Of a stretch of DNA of 64,000 nt, positions 1 through 8,636 are shown one piece after another. A program made the position numbers and the translations under genes. The stretch is from an uncultured Collinsella sp. (GTDB lineage: Bacteria; Actinomycetota; Coriobacteriia; Coriobacteriales; Coriobacteriaceae): assembly GCA_900757185.1 (NCBI GenBank), contig CAAEMX010000029.1, positions 1 to 64,000 of the forward strand, in the 5' to 3' direction. The first letter of the stretch is position 1. Every line of letters starts with the position of its first letter. The notes below the pieces were generated by a model. It did not search any database. It was not told the origin of the DNA and was given only the letters and a program-made list of their open reading frames with translations.

Positions 1-692
1 CGGTCACCGCCACGGCCACCGCGATCGCCAAAGCCGCCGCGACCGCCACGGTCACCGCCACGGCCACCGCGCTCGTCACGGCCGCCACGAGGACCGCGGT
101 CCTCGTCCAAGCCCATGGCGACAAGCGGAGCGATAACCTTATCGAGGGCGGCCATCAGCTCGGTGGCCTCCTCATAAGAAAGCTCGGGCAGGAGCTTCTC
201 CTTCTTGTTGGCAAGCTCGACCAGGCCCTCAGCAGCATCCTCGGCAGCGAAGACGACGATCTTGCGCATATCGCCCTCGGCGTCGTCGATGCGGCCGACC
301 AGATCGGCAGCCTCGGCCTCGGCCATCAGGCCATCAAGCTCACGAAGGCGCATGCCCAGCAGGTCGGACATCTCCTTCTGCTCCATCTTGGGCTTGAGGT
401 CAAGGAGCTTGATGGCGCGCTCGATGTTTGCCATGCGCTCGGCCTTGGCCTCCTCCTCCTTGGAAATAGCAAAGCGACGGCTACGCAGCAGGCGGGCGGC
501 CTTCTGCATCTTGTCCATCAGCTCTTCGTCATCGTAATCAACGGTGGCCTCGACAACCTCGGCCTCCTCGGCGGAAACCTCGTCAGCAGCCTCAATCTCG
601 GCAGCTTCGGTCTCCACGGTCTCGACTGCCTCGACCTCGGCAGCCATGGTCTCGTTCTCGGTCTCGTTCATGATCTCTTCGTTCTCGGACAT
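1..692 (-). CDS. MarR-like winged-helix protein with Arg-Gly-Gly tail (3' end outside window)
   Basis: This gene is read leftward from an ATG at 692, behind a strong AAGAAGGAG site, and runs off the window after about 230 codons. Residues 1-50 are very acidic (repeated Glu, Ala and Val). Residues about 55-185 are helical, and the stretch LLDLKPKMEQKEMSDLLGMR fits the start of a MarR-type winged helix (inference from pattern). After about residue 195 the chain becomes a run of RGG, GDRGG and RGGRGG units. Such tails are known in RNA-binding proteins. DNA binding by the winged helix and RNA or DNA contact by the tail are both plausible, but the target is unknown. The gene is divergent from the deformylase at 907. 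Confidence 0.7.
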   Translation of the reverse strand, partial: MSENEEIMNETENETMAAEVEAVETVETEAAEIEAADEVSAEEAEVVEATVDYDDEELMDKMQKAARLLRSRRFAISKEEEAKAERMANIERAIKLLDLKPKMEQKEMSDLLGMRLRELDGLMAEAEAADLVGRIDDAEGDMRKIVVFAAEDAAEGLVELANKKEKLLPELSYEEATELMAALDKVIAPLVAMGLDEDRGPRGGRDERGGRGGDRGGRGGFGDRGGRGGD

Positions 693-906
693 GAGACTCC
701 TTCTTGGCCCTCTCGGGCATCATCGCCCCATTCGCGGGGCCCGTCGCGCACTCTTTGCGCTTTAAACATTCATGCCTCTCGGCAAAACGTCCACTAGTTT
801 ATGGTCTCGCCCGCCAATCTAGCTGCAGAATCTATGTGCACACATTAATGCGACATGTCGCGGTATCATGACCTGAACCAAACGTGTCCACCTTAAGGAG
901 CCCGCC

Positions 907-1317
907 ATGATTAAGCCCATCATGAAATCCGAGTTCTTTTTACGCCTGCCTTCCGAAGACGCGGGACCCGACGACGCCGTAATCGGACAAGACCTCCTGG
1001 ATACGCTCCATGAGCATGAGCACGAGTGCGTGGGTCTCGCCGCCAACATGATCGGCGTGCGCAAACGCATCATCTGCGTAAAGGACGGCAACAGGGCGCT
1101 GCTGATGTACAACCCTCAAATTCTTGAGCAGGTCAATTCCTATCAGACGAGCGAAGGATGTCTCTCGCTTTCCGGCGAGCGCCCCTGTACTCGCTATCGC
1201 CGCATTAAGGTTGAGTATTTGGACGAGAATTTCGTCCACCGCATCAAAAACTTCTCGGGCTACACCGCCGAGATCATCCAACACGAAATCGACCACTGCA
1301 ACGGGATTGTTATTTAG
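907..1317 (+). CDS. Peptide deformylase-like protein with substituted motif 1
   Basis: This 136-residue protein belongs to the peptide deformylase family, metal enzymes that remove the formyl group from new N-termini. Motif 2 is EGCLS (83-87, metal ligand C85) and motif 3 is HEIDH (126-130, ligands H126 and H130, catalytic E127). Motif 1, normally GxGLAAPQ, reads GLAANMIG (43-50), so the conserved Gln that stabilises the reaction intermediate is Met48. The protein is shorter than typical deformylases (150-190 residues) and ends soon after the metal site. AAGGAG at 895-900 sets the start, and TATCAT at 864-869 could be the -10. A housekeeping role is uncertain given the Gln loss and the second paralogue at 8637. 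Confidence 0.85.
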   Translation: MIKPIMKSEFFLRLPSEDAGPDDAVIGQDLLDTLHEHEHECVGLAANMIGVRKRIICVKDGNRALLMYNPQILEQVNSYQTSEGCLSLSGERPCTRYRRIKVEYLDENFVHRIKNFSGYTAEIIQHEIDHCNGIVI

Positions 1318-1392
1318 ACAGCCAGGGTAACGATGCAGGTTGAGCACACGACAGCGAGCGAGCCGCATTTGCGCCAAGGTGACGTGAAATGA

Positions 1393-1421
1393 GAGGGCGC
1401 TGACCTTCTGGTCGCGCCCTC
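1393..1421 (+). terminator. Hairpin after the deformylase-like gene
   Basis: GAGGGCGC pairs with GCGCCCTC, and an inner GACC-TTCT-GGTC extends the stem with one bulged base. No T-tract follows, so it may act as a weak terminator or as an mRNA 3' end. A wider inverted repeat (GCGAGCCGCATT at 1358-1369 with AATGCGGCTCGC at 1446-1457) brackets it. Confidence 0.5.
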
Positions 1422-1471
1422 GAAATTGAACGTCAGATTGGCGTGAATGCGGCTCGCGCAGCGTCAGGTGG

Positions 1472-1497
1472 TCCGCCGTTCGGTAGAACGGCGGAAC
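1472..1497. repeat. Hairpin carrying a 19-nt sequence repeated at 29514
   Basis: TCCGCCGTTC (1472-1481) pairs with GAACGGCGGA (1486-1495). It lies directly beside the stop codon of the leftward aminotransferase gene and may end that transcript. TTCGGTAGAACGGCGGAAC (1479-1497) recurs exactly at 29514-29532, where it contains the stop codon of another gene. Confidence 0.6.
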
Positions 1498-1500
1498 TAA

Positions 1501-3021
1501 TTAGCTCTGGCGGTAATGATCGAAGAAGTCGGCGAGGTCTTCGAGCGACTCTTTGAGCACTTCCATGCGCGGCAGGTACACGATGCGGAAGTGGTCGGGC
1601 TCACCCCAGTTAAAGCCGCCGCCGCGCGTGATCAGGATCTTCTTCTCGTGCAGCAGGTCAAGGGCGAACTGCTCGTCGTCAGTGATGTTGAACTTCTTCA
1701 CATCCATCTTGGGGAAGATATAGAACGCCGCACGCGGCTTGACCACCGAGATGCCGTCGATCTTGTTGAGTGCCTCATACACGAAGTTGCGCTGCTCGTA
1801 GACACGACCGCCGGGGCGGATGTAGTTGTTAACAGACTGATGGCCGCCGAGCGCCGTCTGGACGATTGACTGAGCCGGCACGTTGGAGCACAGGCGCATG
1901 TTCGAGAGCATGTTGATGCCCATGATGAAGTCGCTCATGCAGCGCTGGTTGCCCGAAAGCACCATCCAGCCAATACGATAGCCCGCGATCATGTGCGACT
2001 TGGACAGACCGCTAAAGGTGACGCAGGGCAGATCGGGAGCGAGCGAGGCAATCGAGACGTGCTCGTAGCCGTCCATGCACAGGCGGTCGTAGATCTCATC
2101 AGCAAAGATCATCAGCTGATGCCTGCGTGCAACCTCGACGATGCCCTCGAGCACCTCGCGCGGATAGACGGAACCCGTGGGGTTGTTGGGGTTGATGATG
2201 ACGAGGGCTTTGGTCGCGCTCGTGATCTTGGACTCCATATCCTCCAGGTCGGGATACCAATCCGCCTGCTCATCGCACAGATAGTGCACGGGATGACCGC
2301 CGGCAAGGGTTGCGCACGCCGTCCAGAGCGGATAGTCGGGGCTGGGGATCAGAATCTCGTCGCCATTGTCGAGCAGCGCGTTCATCGAAAGCTGGATGAG
2401 CTCGGACACGCCGTTGCCCGTGTAGATGTGCTCCATCTGAACATTGGGCAGGCCCTTGATCTGCGAGTACTGCATGATCGCCTTGCGCGCGGAGAACAGG
2501 CCGCGCGAGTTGGAATAGCCTTCGCAGTCGGGCAGCTGCTGGCGCATGTCCTTAATGACCTCATCGGGCGTGCGGAAACCAAAGGGCGCCGGATTACCGA
2601 TGTTGAGCTTGAGGATGCGCTCGCCCTCGTCCTCCATACGGGCAGCCTCGTCGACGACGGGACCGCGCACGTCATACAGGACGTTATCGAGCTTGGTGGA
2701 TTTAGAAAAAGTACGCATGGTGGTGCTCCTTGGAATTTGAGCTGAAGGACTAGGTTCGAATTTGGCAACGTTATGGGACGAGGACGTCTCGCCTTGATCG
2801 GCGTCACCGGCGAGCAGCCAGGTAACATCGACCTCCAAAATACGGGCGAGCAGCTCTGCCACATCACGCCGCGGAATCGTCTTGCCGCTCACATATTGGC
2901 TCATCTGACTCTTGCCGAGTTTTTTGCCGAGCATCTCCGATGCGCGGATCACGTCCGACTGGCGAACGTCGCGATCGGACATAGTCTGTCGCAGGCGATC
3001 GCTAAACGTCTCTTGGGCCAC
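1501..3021 (-). CDS. XRE-family HTH fused to AlaA-like class I/II aminotransferase
   Basis: This 506-residue protein starts at GTG 3021, because AAGGAGG lies 5 nt upstream. A longer frame to 3060 would read through operator-like DNA. Residues 1-75 are a lambda-repressor-type helix-turn-helix (SQMSQYVSGKTIPRRD as recognition region). After a Ser-rich linker, residues about 100-500 are a fold-type I PLP aminotransferase. The cofactor residues are visible: NNPTG (279-283), ADEIYD (307-312) and the Schiff-base lysine in GLSKSHMIAGYRIGW (K341). The closest functional group is AlaA-like alanine/pyruvate transaminases. The fusion suggests a metabolic enzyme that also controls transcription, probably its own, but whether it still catalyses the reaction is untested. 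Confidence 0.9.
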   Translation of the reverse strand: MAQETFSDRLRQTMSDRDVRQSDVIRASEMLGKKLGKSQMSQYVSGKTIPRRDVAELLARILEVDVTWLLAGDADQGETSSSHNVAKFEPSPSAQIPRSTTMRTFSKSTKLDNVLYDVRGPVVDEAARMEDEGERILKLNIGNPAPFGFRTPDEVIKDMRQQLPDCEGYSNSRGLFSARKAIMQYSQIKGLPNVQMEHIYTGNGVSELIQLSMNALLDNGDEILIPSPDYPLWTACATLAGGHPVHYLCDEQADWYPDLEDMESKITSATKALVIINPNNPTGSVYPREVLEGIVEVARRHQLMIFADEIYDRLCMDGYEHVSIASLAPDLPCVTFSGLSKSHMIAGYRIGWMVLSGNQRCMSDFIMGINMLSNMRLCSNVPAQSIVQTALGGHQSVNNYIRPGGRVYEQRNFVYEALNKIDGISVVKPRAAFYIFPKMDVKKFNITDDEQFALDLLHEKKILITRGGGFNWGEPDHFRIVYLPRMEVLKESLEDLADFFDHYRQS

Positions 3022-3042
3022 AGGAACCTCCTTGCTGGCAAA

Positions 3043-3124
3043 GTTCAATTTATAGGACACGAATTGAACCTGAGTTCAATTTAGGCAGCAGTATAGCGCC
3101 GCGCTATTTCGAAAAGTTCAATTT
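3043..3124 (-). promoter_or_regulatory. Promoter and palindromic operator of the HTH-aminotransferase
   Basis: A perfect inverted repeat, AATTGAAC-CTGA-GTTCAATT, spans 3062-3081. Two further GTTCAATT half-sites lie at 3043-3050 and 3116-3123. On the minus strand a TATACT -10 box (3095-3090) puts the transcription start at the palindrome. This is the layout of an autorepressed XRE gene. The -35 is not clear. Confidence 0.7.
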
Positions 3125-3184
3125 CAAAAATAAAATGAGCAAGACCTCGAGATTTATCCCAAGGCGATAACGACGTGCACGCAT

Positions 3185-4042
3185 TTAGAGGTATTCGAGG
3201 AAACGAGCGGCGGCAAGCGAAACATCGGCCGTTCGATATATGGCGTTGATCTGCCGATGGGGATGCCCTTCGAGCGGACGCACAGCAACATCGAACTGGC
3301 AGCGACGCAAGATGAGCGCGGGAAGAATGCTCACGCCCAGGCCATCCTCGACCATAGCCATAATCGCATAGTCATCCCAAGTCGACAGTTTTGAGCGCAC
3401 CGCCAGCCCCGCCCGACGGAATAGCGGCGTAATCTCGTCATCAGTGCCGCGTTCTAGCAGAATAAACTGCTCGTTGGCTAAATCGGCAAGAGAAACGACC
3501 TCCGCCGTGGCAAGCGAGGAGTCCGCTGGCACCACGGCCATCAACTCGTCTTGCACCAACGGTCGCGACGCCATGCCGGCGCCGCGTGGCTCGCGCGGAA
3601 TAAAGCCCAGGTCGCAGCGGCCTTCCGCCACCCATTGCTCAATCTCGGAGTAATCACCCATCAGCAGCTCGTAATCGACATCCGGATGATCGGCGCGAAA
3701 GCGCGCAATCACCGGCGGCAGTACATGGGTCGCCACACTCGAAAACGTACCAATGCAGATCTTGCCGCGCATGAGCCCACGCATCTCGTCCACGTGTCGC
3801 TGCAGGCGGCCAAACTCCTCGCAGAGCGCCTCAACCGCCGGCATGATCTGCCGCCCATCGGCAGAAAGCACCACACCCTCGCGGCTGCGGTCGAGCACCT
3901 TAAAACCCCAATCGGTCTCAAGGTCGCCCACCATGCGGCTCACGCCCGACTGCGAATAGCTCAGCCGCTCGGCGGCGCGCGTAAAACTGCCGGCCCGCAC
4001 GGTCTCGAGCAGCACCTGCATCTTTTGAATATTCGTTTCCAC
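3185..4042 (-). CDS. LysR-family transcriptional regulator
   Basis: This 285-residue protein has the LysR layout. Residues about 1-60 are the winged HTH (AGSFTRAAERLSYSQSGVSR) and about 90-285 the effector-binding domain, including DDYAIMAMVEDGLGVSILP near its end. It is divergent from the EamA transporter at 4161, so it most likely controls that exporter. The effector is unknown. The divergent gene order and the DDYxIMAMVExGLGVS block both recur in the LysR/EamA pair at 42852-44779, which suggests a duplicated regulatory module. Confidence 0.9.
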   Translation of the reverse strand: METNIQKMQVLLETVRAGSFTRAAERLSYSQSGVSRMVGDLETDWGFKVLDRSREGVVLSADGRQIMPAVEALCEEFGRLQRHVDEMRGLMRGKICIGTFSSVATHVLPPVIARFRADHPDVDYELLMGDYSEIEQWVAEGRCDLGFIPREPRGAGMASRPLVQDELMAVVPADSSLATAEVVSLADLANEQFILLERGTDDEITPLFRRAGLAVRSKLSTWDDYAIMAMVEDGLGVSILPALILRRCQFDVAVRPLEGHPHRQINAIYRTADVSLAAARFLEYL

Positions 4043-4160
4043 GGCACCCCTCCACCTTTACATGAGTTTTTGTCATGTTATCCATGCATTATATTCGCTT
4101 TTCTTCTAAAGCCAGTTCACCCATAGTGAACATGCTCGGATATAGAGGGGATGTCAGCAC
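4043..4160. promoter_or_regulatory. Divergent LysR/EamA intergenic region
   Basis: This 118-bp AT-rich spacer separates divergent starts. TATATT (4090-4095) and ATATAG just before the EamA gene are candidate -10 boxes. LysR regulators usually bind T-N11-A sites in such spacers. I could not single one out with confidence. Confidence 0.4.
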
Positions 4161-5072
4161 ATGAACAACGGATTGTTTACGTACTTAGCAGCATTGCTAT
4201 TGTTTGGCTCCAACGGCATCATCGCCGCTGCCATCGCGCTGCCGAGCTCCGATATCGTACTGTTGCGCACGTTTTTGGGCGCTCTCACCCTTGCCGCCAT
4301 CCTCTTCATAACCAAGCGCCATAACCTGCAGGCTCCGTCTCGCCCCCGCGAGGCCGCAGCGCTCATCGTCTCGGGCGCCGCGCTGGGCGCCAGCTGGATT
4401 TTCCTGTTCCGCGCCTATCAGACGATCGGCGTTGGTATCTCCTCGCTGTTGTATTACTGTGGCCCCATCATCGTTATGGCCCTCTCCCCGCTCATTTTTG
4501 GCGAAAAGCTGACCGGCGGCAAAATCGCTGGCTTTGTCGCCGTCGCCTGCGGTGCTTTTCTCATTGCAGCGCAAGGTCTAGGCGGCAATATGCCCATTGC
4601 GGGCATCGTCTGTGGAATCGCCTCGGCCTTCTGCTATGCATTGATGGTCATCGCCAGCAAGGGTGCGCCGCACATCGAGGGCCTCGAGAACTCCGCACTC
4701 CAAGTGAGCGCCGCCTTTGTGACCGCACTGGCCCTCACGCTCATCACGCAGGGCGCTCCCTCGTTCCTGTCCGCCGGCGTCGCCGCCAGCATTGATTGGC
4801 GCGCCGTCGCTATGCTCGGCGTCGTCAACACCGGCATTGGTTGCCTGCTCTACTTTAGCGCCGTCGCCAAGCTGCCCGTCCAGACCGTCGCCGTCGTCGG
4901 CTACCTCGAGCCGCTTTCGGCGGTCGTGTTCTCGGCCGCCCTTTTGGGTGAAGCCATAACACCGGTCCGCCTGATGGGCGCCGCGCTTATCATCGGCGGC
5001 GCGATTTTTTGCGAACTCGCCGGCAAACGCGCAAACGCCAAGGCTGGCATCGCCCAGACAGCACGTGCTTAA
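4161..5072 (+). CDS. EamA/DMT-family transporter
   Basis: This 303-residue, almost entirely hydrophobic protein has about ten membrane segments arranged as two EamA repeats (about 5-140 and 150-290), as in drug/metabolite exporters such as RhaT and YdcZ relatives. Polar loops are short, and the C-terminus (AGKRANAKAG) is basic, so it probably faces the cytoplasm. The start follows AGAGGGG. The substrate is unknown. The divergent LysR gene suggests induction by the exported or imported compound. Confidence 0.85.
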   Translation: MNNGLFTYLAALLLFGSNGIIAAAIALPSSDIVLLRTFLGALTLAAILFITKRHNLQAPSRPREAAALIVSGAALGASWIFLFRAYQTIGVGISSLLYYCGPIIVMALSPLIFGEKLTGGKIAGFVAVACGAFLIAAQGLGGNMPIAGIVCGIASAFCYALMVIASKGAPHIEGLENSALQVSAAFVTALALTLITQGAPSFLSAGVAASIDWRAVAMLGVVNTGIGCLLYFSAVAKLPVQTVAVVGYLEPLSAVVFSAALLGEAITPVRLMGAALIIGGAIFCELAGKRANAKAGIAQTARA

Positions 5073-5106
5073 AAGCCCCTGCTTTGAAATGCTACCTGCG
5101 TAGATA

Positions 5107-5130
5107 AATAATCCCCAGCTGAGGATTATT
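5107..5130. promoter_or_regulatory. 24-bp near-perfect palindrome between EamA and kup
   Basis: AATAATCC and GGATTATT flank a CAGCTG core, with a single mismatched pair (5115/5122). It has no T-tract, so it could be an operator for kup as easily as a weak terminator for the EamA gene. A second small inverted repeat, TAGACA (5198-5203) with TGTCTA (5213-5218), sits just ahead of the kup start. Confidence 0.45.
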
Positions 5131-5229
5131 GTCTAAAATAACCCGATGTGCCAAACTGCTCTTGTATGTATAAAGACGGCATAAAGTTTTTTGTCCTAGA
5201 CAGATAACCGGATGTCTAAGGGAGTCCTC

Positions 5230-7458
5230 GTGGCACACAACAAACTGGAGGCAAACCTCCAAGACCAGCGCGGGCAAGGCGGGCACGGAGCCATCCCCCT
5301 CTCCGCTGGCATGCTGCTCGTAACGCTCGGCGTCGTCTATGGCGACATCGGCACGAGCCCCATGTACACCATGAAATCAATCGTCGCCAACAACGGCGGC
5401 ATCGGTACCGTCAGCGAGGACATGATCCTGGGCGCGCTTTCGCTCGTCATCTGGACCATGACGCTCGTGACCACGGTCAAGTACGTGGTAATCGCCATGA
5501 AGGCCGACAACCACAACGAAGGCGGCATCTTCGCCCTGTTCAGCCTCGTACGCAAGGTGGCACCATGGCTGATTCTGCCCGCCATGATCGGCGGCGCGGC
5601 GCTGCTCGCCGACGGCATCCTCACCCCCGCCGTCACGGTCACCACAGCCATCGAGGGTCTGCGCACCATCGAATGGGGCCATGCGCTGCTGGGCGACGGC
5701 CAGACCAACGTCATCATCATCACCATCATCATTATCTGCGGCCTATTTGCCATGCAGCGCGCCGGCACCTCGTCAATCGGCAAGCTCTTCGGCCCGCTCA
5801 TGACGCTGTGGTTCCTGTTCCTGGCAGGCGCCGGTCTGTTCAACATGCTCGGCAACCTGTCCATCTTGCGCGCGCTCAACCCCATCCGCGGCATTATGTT
5901 CCTGTTCTCGCCCATCAACCATTCGGGCATTATGGTGCTCGGCTTTGTCTTCCTGTCGACAACCGGTGCCGAGGCACTCTACTCGGACATGGGCCACGTG
6001 GGCAAGGCAAACATCTATGCATCCTGGCCATTTGTTAAGGCGGCCCTTATCCTCAACTATCTGGGTCAGGGAGCTTGGCTACTCGCCAATAACTCCAACC
6101 CCCAGATGCTCGCGATGGATATCGTCAACCCGTTCTATATGATGCTCCCCGAGCCCCTACGCCCCTTTGCCATCGTGCTTTCGGCCGTGGCGGCCATCAT
6201 CGCCTCACAGGCGCTCATCACCGGCTCGTTCTCGCTGGTATCCGAGGCAACGCGCCTCAACCTTATGCCGCACCTGCGCATCCACTACCCCAGCGACACC
6301 AAGGGCCAGCTCTATATTCCACTCGTCAACAACATCATGTGGGTCGGCTGCATCTTCATTGTGCTGCTGTTCCAGAACTCCGAGCGCATGGAGAGCGCCT
6401 ACGGCCTCGCCATTACCGTGACCATGCTTATGACCACCACGCTGCTGACGAGCTATATCGCCGGCATCCTCAAGCACAAGCTGGGCGCCTGCGTCTTCGC
6501 CCTGCTCTTCGGTGCCATTGAGCTGTGCTTCTTCGCCTCGTGCCTCACCATGTTCTTTGACGGCGGCTACGTAATGATCTTCTTGGCCTCGCTGCTGTTT
6601 GGCCTTATGTACGTGTGGCGCCGCGGCACCGCCATCGAGCGCACGCAGACGATCCTGCTGCCCGTCTCCAAGTACATCGACCAGCTCAACCGCCTGCGCA
6701 ACGACGAGACCTACCCCGTGCTCGCCGACAATCTGGTGTTCCTCACCAACAGCCCCGATCCGCTCACGCTCGACCGCGACGTGCTCTATTCCATCCTGGA
6801 CAAACATCCCAAGCGCGCCAAGGCATACTGGTTCATCAACGTGCACGTTACCGATGAACCCTATACGCACGAGTATTCCGTCGAGACCTTTGGCACGGAC
6901 TTTTTGTTCCGCGTGCGCCTGGACTTGGGCTTTAAGGTCAACCAGCGCGTTAATGCCTACCTGCGCCAAATCGTCGGCGACTTGATGGCATCGGGCGAGC
7001 TGCCGCCGCAGCATCACACCTACTCTATCTACGAGACACGCGGCAACGTGGGCGACTTCCGCTTTTGCATGCTGCGCAAGATGCTTGCCCCCGAAACGGA
7101 CATCAACCGCAACGACCATCGCGTCATGGCCATCAAGTACGCCGTCCGCCGCGCCTGCGGAAGCCCGGCACGCTGGTACGGTCTCGAGAACTCGGCCATC
7201 ATCATTGAGTACGTACCGCTCTTTGCCCGCATGCGCCCGGCCGTCAAACTTGTGCGCACCCAGGTGCCGCTCGAGGTTCAGATCGAAGAGGCCGAGGAAA
7301 TGGAGGTCGACATCTTCTCGGACGACTTGGTCAACGGCAACGAGGCCGGCAAGAGCATGAACGTCGATCCCACCGAGCTGCTCGAGAGCGTCGCCGATAC
7401 GCCCGAACAGCAACTCGACGGACTCGAGAGCACCCAGTTCAACGACGCCAACTTCTAA
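5230..7458 (+). CDS. kup: KUP-family potassium uptake transporter
   Basis: Kup imports potassium with protons across the cytoplasmic membrane. I place the start at GTG 5230, because AAGGGAG lies 5 nt upstream. An ATG at 5212 in the same frame lacks a site. The 742-residue protein opens with the family signature TLGVVYGDIGTSPMYTMKS, has about 12 membrane segments to about residue 470, and a cytoplasmic C-terminal domain of about 270 residues. The last 70 residues are very acidic. Length and order are typical of the family. No ydaO-type c-di-AMP riboswitch was found in the short leader. The gene stands alone and ends in a strong terminator. Confidence 0.95.
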   Translation: MAHNKLEANLQDQRGQGGHGAIPLSAGMLLVTLGVVYGDIGTSPMYTMKSIVANNGGIGTVSEDMILGALSLVIWTMTLVTTVKYVVIAMKADNHNEGGIFALFSLVRKVAPWLILPAMIGGAALLADGILTPAVTVTTAIEGLRTIEWGHALLGDGQTNVIIITIIIICGLFAMQRAGTSSIGKLFGPLMTLWFLFLAGAGLFNMLGNLSILRALNPIRGIMFLFSPINHSGIMVLGFVFLSTTGAEALYSDMGHVGKANIYASWPFVKAALILNYLGQGAWLLANNSNPQMLAMDIVNPFYMMLPEPLRPFAIVLSAVAAIIASQALITGSFSLVSEATRLNLMPHLRIHYPSDTKGQLYIPLVNNIMWVGCIFIVLLFQNSERMESAYGLAITVTMLMTTTLLTSYIAGILKHKLGACVFALLFGAIELCFFASCLTMFFDGGYVMIFLASLLFGLMYVWRRGTAIERTQTILLPVSKYIDQLNRLRNDETYPVLADNLVFLTNSPDPLTLDRDVLYSILDKHPKRAKAYWFINVHVTDEPYTHEYSVETFGTDFLFRVRLDLGFKVNQRVNAYLRQIVGDLMASGELPPQHHTYSIYETRGNVGDFRFCMLRKMLAPETDINRNDHRVMAIKYAVRRACGSPARWYGLENSAIIIEYVPLFARMRPAVKLVRTQVPLEVQIEEAEEMEVDIFSDDLVNGNEAGKSMNVDPTELLESVADTPEQQLDGLESTQFNDANF

Positions 7459-7480
7459 CACGCCACCAGCCATTGACGAC

Positions 7481-7516
7481 AACGGCCTCGCATCTCATAA
7501 GAGGTGCGAGGCCGTT
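7481..7516. terminator. Bidirectional terminator between convergent kup and hydrolase genes
   Basis: AACGGCCTCGCATCTC (7481-7496) pairs with GAGGTGCGAGGCCGTT (7501-7516) across a 4-nt loop. TTTTA follows on the plus strand, ending kup, and the opposite strand ends in a shorter T-run. Confidence 0.85.
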
Positions 7517-7539
7517 TTATGTCGCAACGGACCAGTGAG

Positions 7540-8505
7540 CTACGAACGACGCGGCTCGGGAACCACGAGCCTATCGGGGCTCGCGCCCTCGGCATCCATC
7601 AGGCTCACGTAACGAATCGACGGATCCCCATACATCGCGTAGTAATAATTGCCCGTGCGCGCGCTAAAGCATCCGGTATAGATAGTCTTCTCGAACTTGC
7701 CATCGCCCATCCTGGACGCCCCCTCAATCATCACCACGCCCTCGAGCGAGCGGAACATGCGAACGACGTTTTCGGTCTCGCTCTCCTTTTGCGGGTAATT
7801 GGCATTGAGGTACGCCGCCTTTACAAAACGGCTCGGCGAATAGCAATCGCCCGGAATGCCGCGCATGCCGGCACCGGCTCCATAGGGCTTAAGCTCGGCG
7901 CCACGCCATGTCGCCGTCTGCGGAAAATCGCTTGTGGCGGTGATATAGGTGCGCAGGTTTTCCATGTGCCACGGGAAGGTCGGCTGGTTGGCAAGGGTGT
8001 CGACCGGATTGTCGTATACATGCAGGCCGTCAGCCATCATCTCGACCACGATGCTGCGCTGGCTGTCGCCGATAATCCAATGGAGCAGCGACACGCCCAG
8101 CCCCTCTCCGGCAGATTTGGCGACAATCACCGTGTCGCGCAGCGCGGCCTCGACCTCATCGACCGTCGAGAACGTCGCTGCCACCCACAGGGGAAACTCA
8201 TAGGCCGCGATATTGTTCTTGCCGTCGACAGGGCCCTCGGCATACTCGGCATAGCCGGGAAAGTTGAGCCCCGCCACAGCCAGACCCGCATCGTTACCAC
8301 AGTCGAAAAACATGGGATAGTTCTTGTAATCGATGCACATGCCGATTACCGCGTGTGCCGCCGACGCATCGTCGATAAACGAATACGGAATGTGAAACCC
8401 GCGCGGCATCACGCGAACCTGTTGGCCGTAGTCAAAGCTCCAGTCGAGGTTGCGGCCCAGATACATGTGGCCAGAATTATCGGTAAATCGAATGCTCGTA
8501 CACAT
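7540..8505 (-). CDS. Choloylglycine hydrolase family amidase (bile salt hydrolase/penicillin V acylase type)
   Basis: This 321-residue N-terminal-nucleophile hydrolase starts at ATG 8505 behind TAGGAGG, which places the catalytic cysteine at position 2 (MCTSIRF) as the family requires once Met is removed. An upstream in-frame Met would bury that Cys. R18 and D21 fall in GRNLDW, matching the classical Arg18 and Asp21. GLNFPG and SPSRF match later active-site regions. The usual TNNP-type segment reads ANQPTF here. Bile salt deconjugation is likely in a gut organism, but penicillin V or N-acyl amides are alternatives that motif reading cannot separate. No signal peptide is present, so it is cytoplasmic. 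Confidence 0.88.
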   Translation of the reverse strand: MCTSIRFTDNSGHMYLGRNLDWSFDYGQQVRVMPRGFHIPYSFIDDASAAHAVIGMCIDYKNYPMFFDCGNDAGLAVAGLNFPGYAEYAEGPVDGKNNIAAYEFPLWVAATFSTVDEVEAALRDTVIVAKSAGEGLGVSLLHWIIGDSQRSIVVEMMADGLHVYDNPVDTLANQPTFPWHMENLRTYITATSDFPQTATWRGAELKPYGAGAGMRGIPGDCYSPSRFVKAAYLNANYPQKESETENVVRMFRSLEGVVMIEGASRMGDGKFEKTIYTGCFSARTGNYYYAMYGDPSIRYVSLMDAEGASPDRLVVPEPRRS

Positions 8506-8572
8506 AGCGCCTCCTAGCTTTACGTTCTTGCTAAGGTTATTGTCACCAAACAAAAAGGCGCTAAACACAAAA

Positions 8573-8603
8573 GCCCGGACATGACAACAATGTCACGCCC
8601 GGG
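8573..8603 (-). terminator. Terminator for the leftward deformylase-like gene
   Basis: On the minus strand CCCGGGCGTGACA and TGTCATGTCCGGGC form a stem followed by TTTTGTG. It separates the deformylase-like gene from the hydrolase downstream. Confidence 0.75.
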
Positions 8604-8636
8604 ACAAAAACGACGAAGTGCGGTGCTTTGGTCCCC

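Noticed and set aside
5073..5229. c-di-AMP (ydaO) riboswitch before kup
   Set aside because: The leader is short and lacks the conserved ydaO blocks. Only simple palindromes are present.
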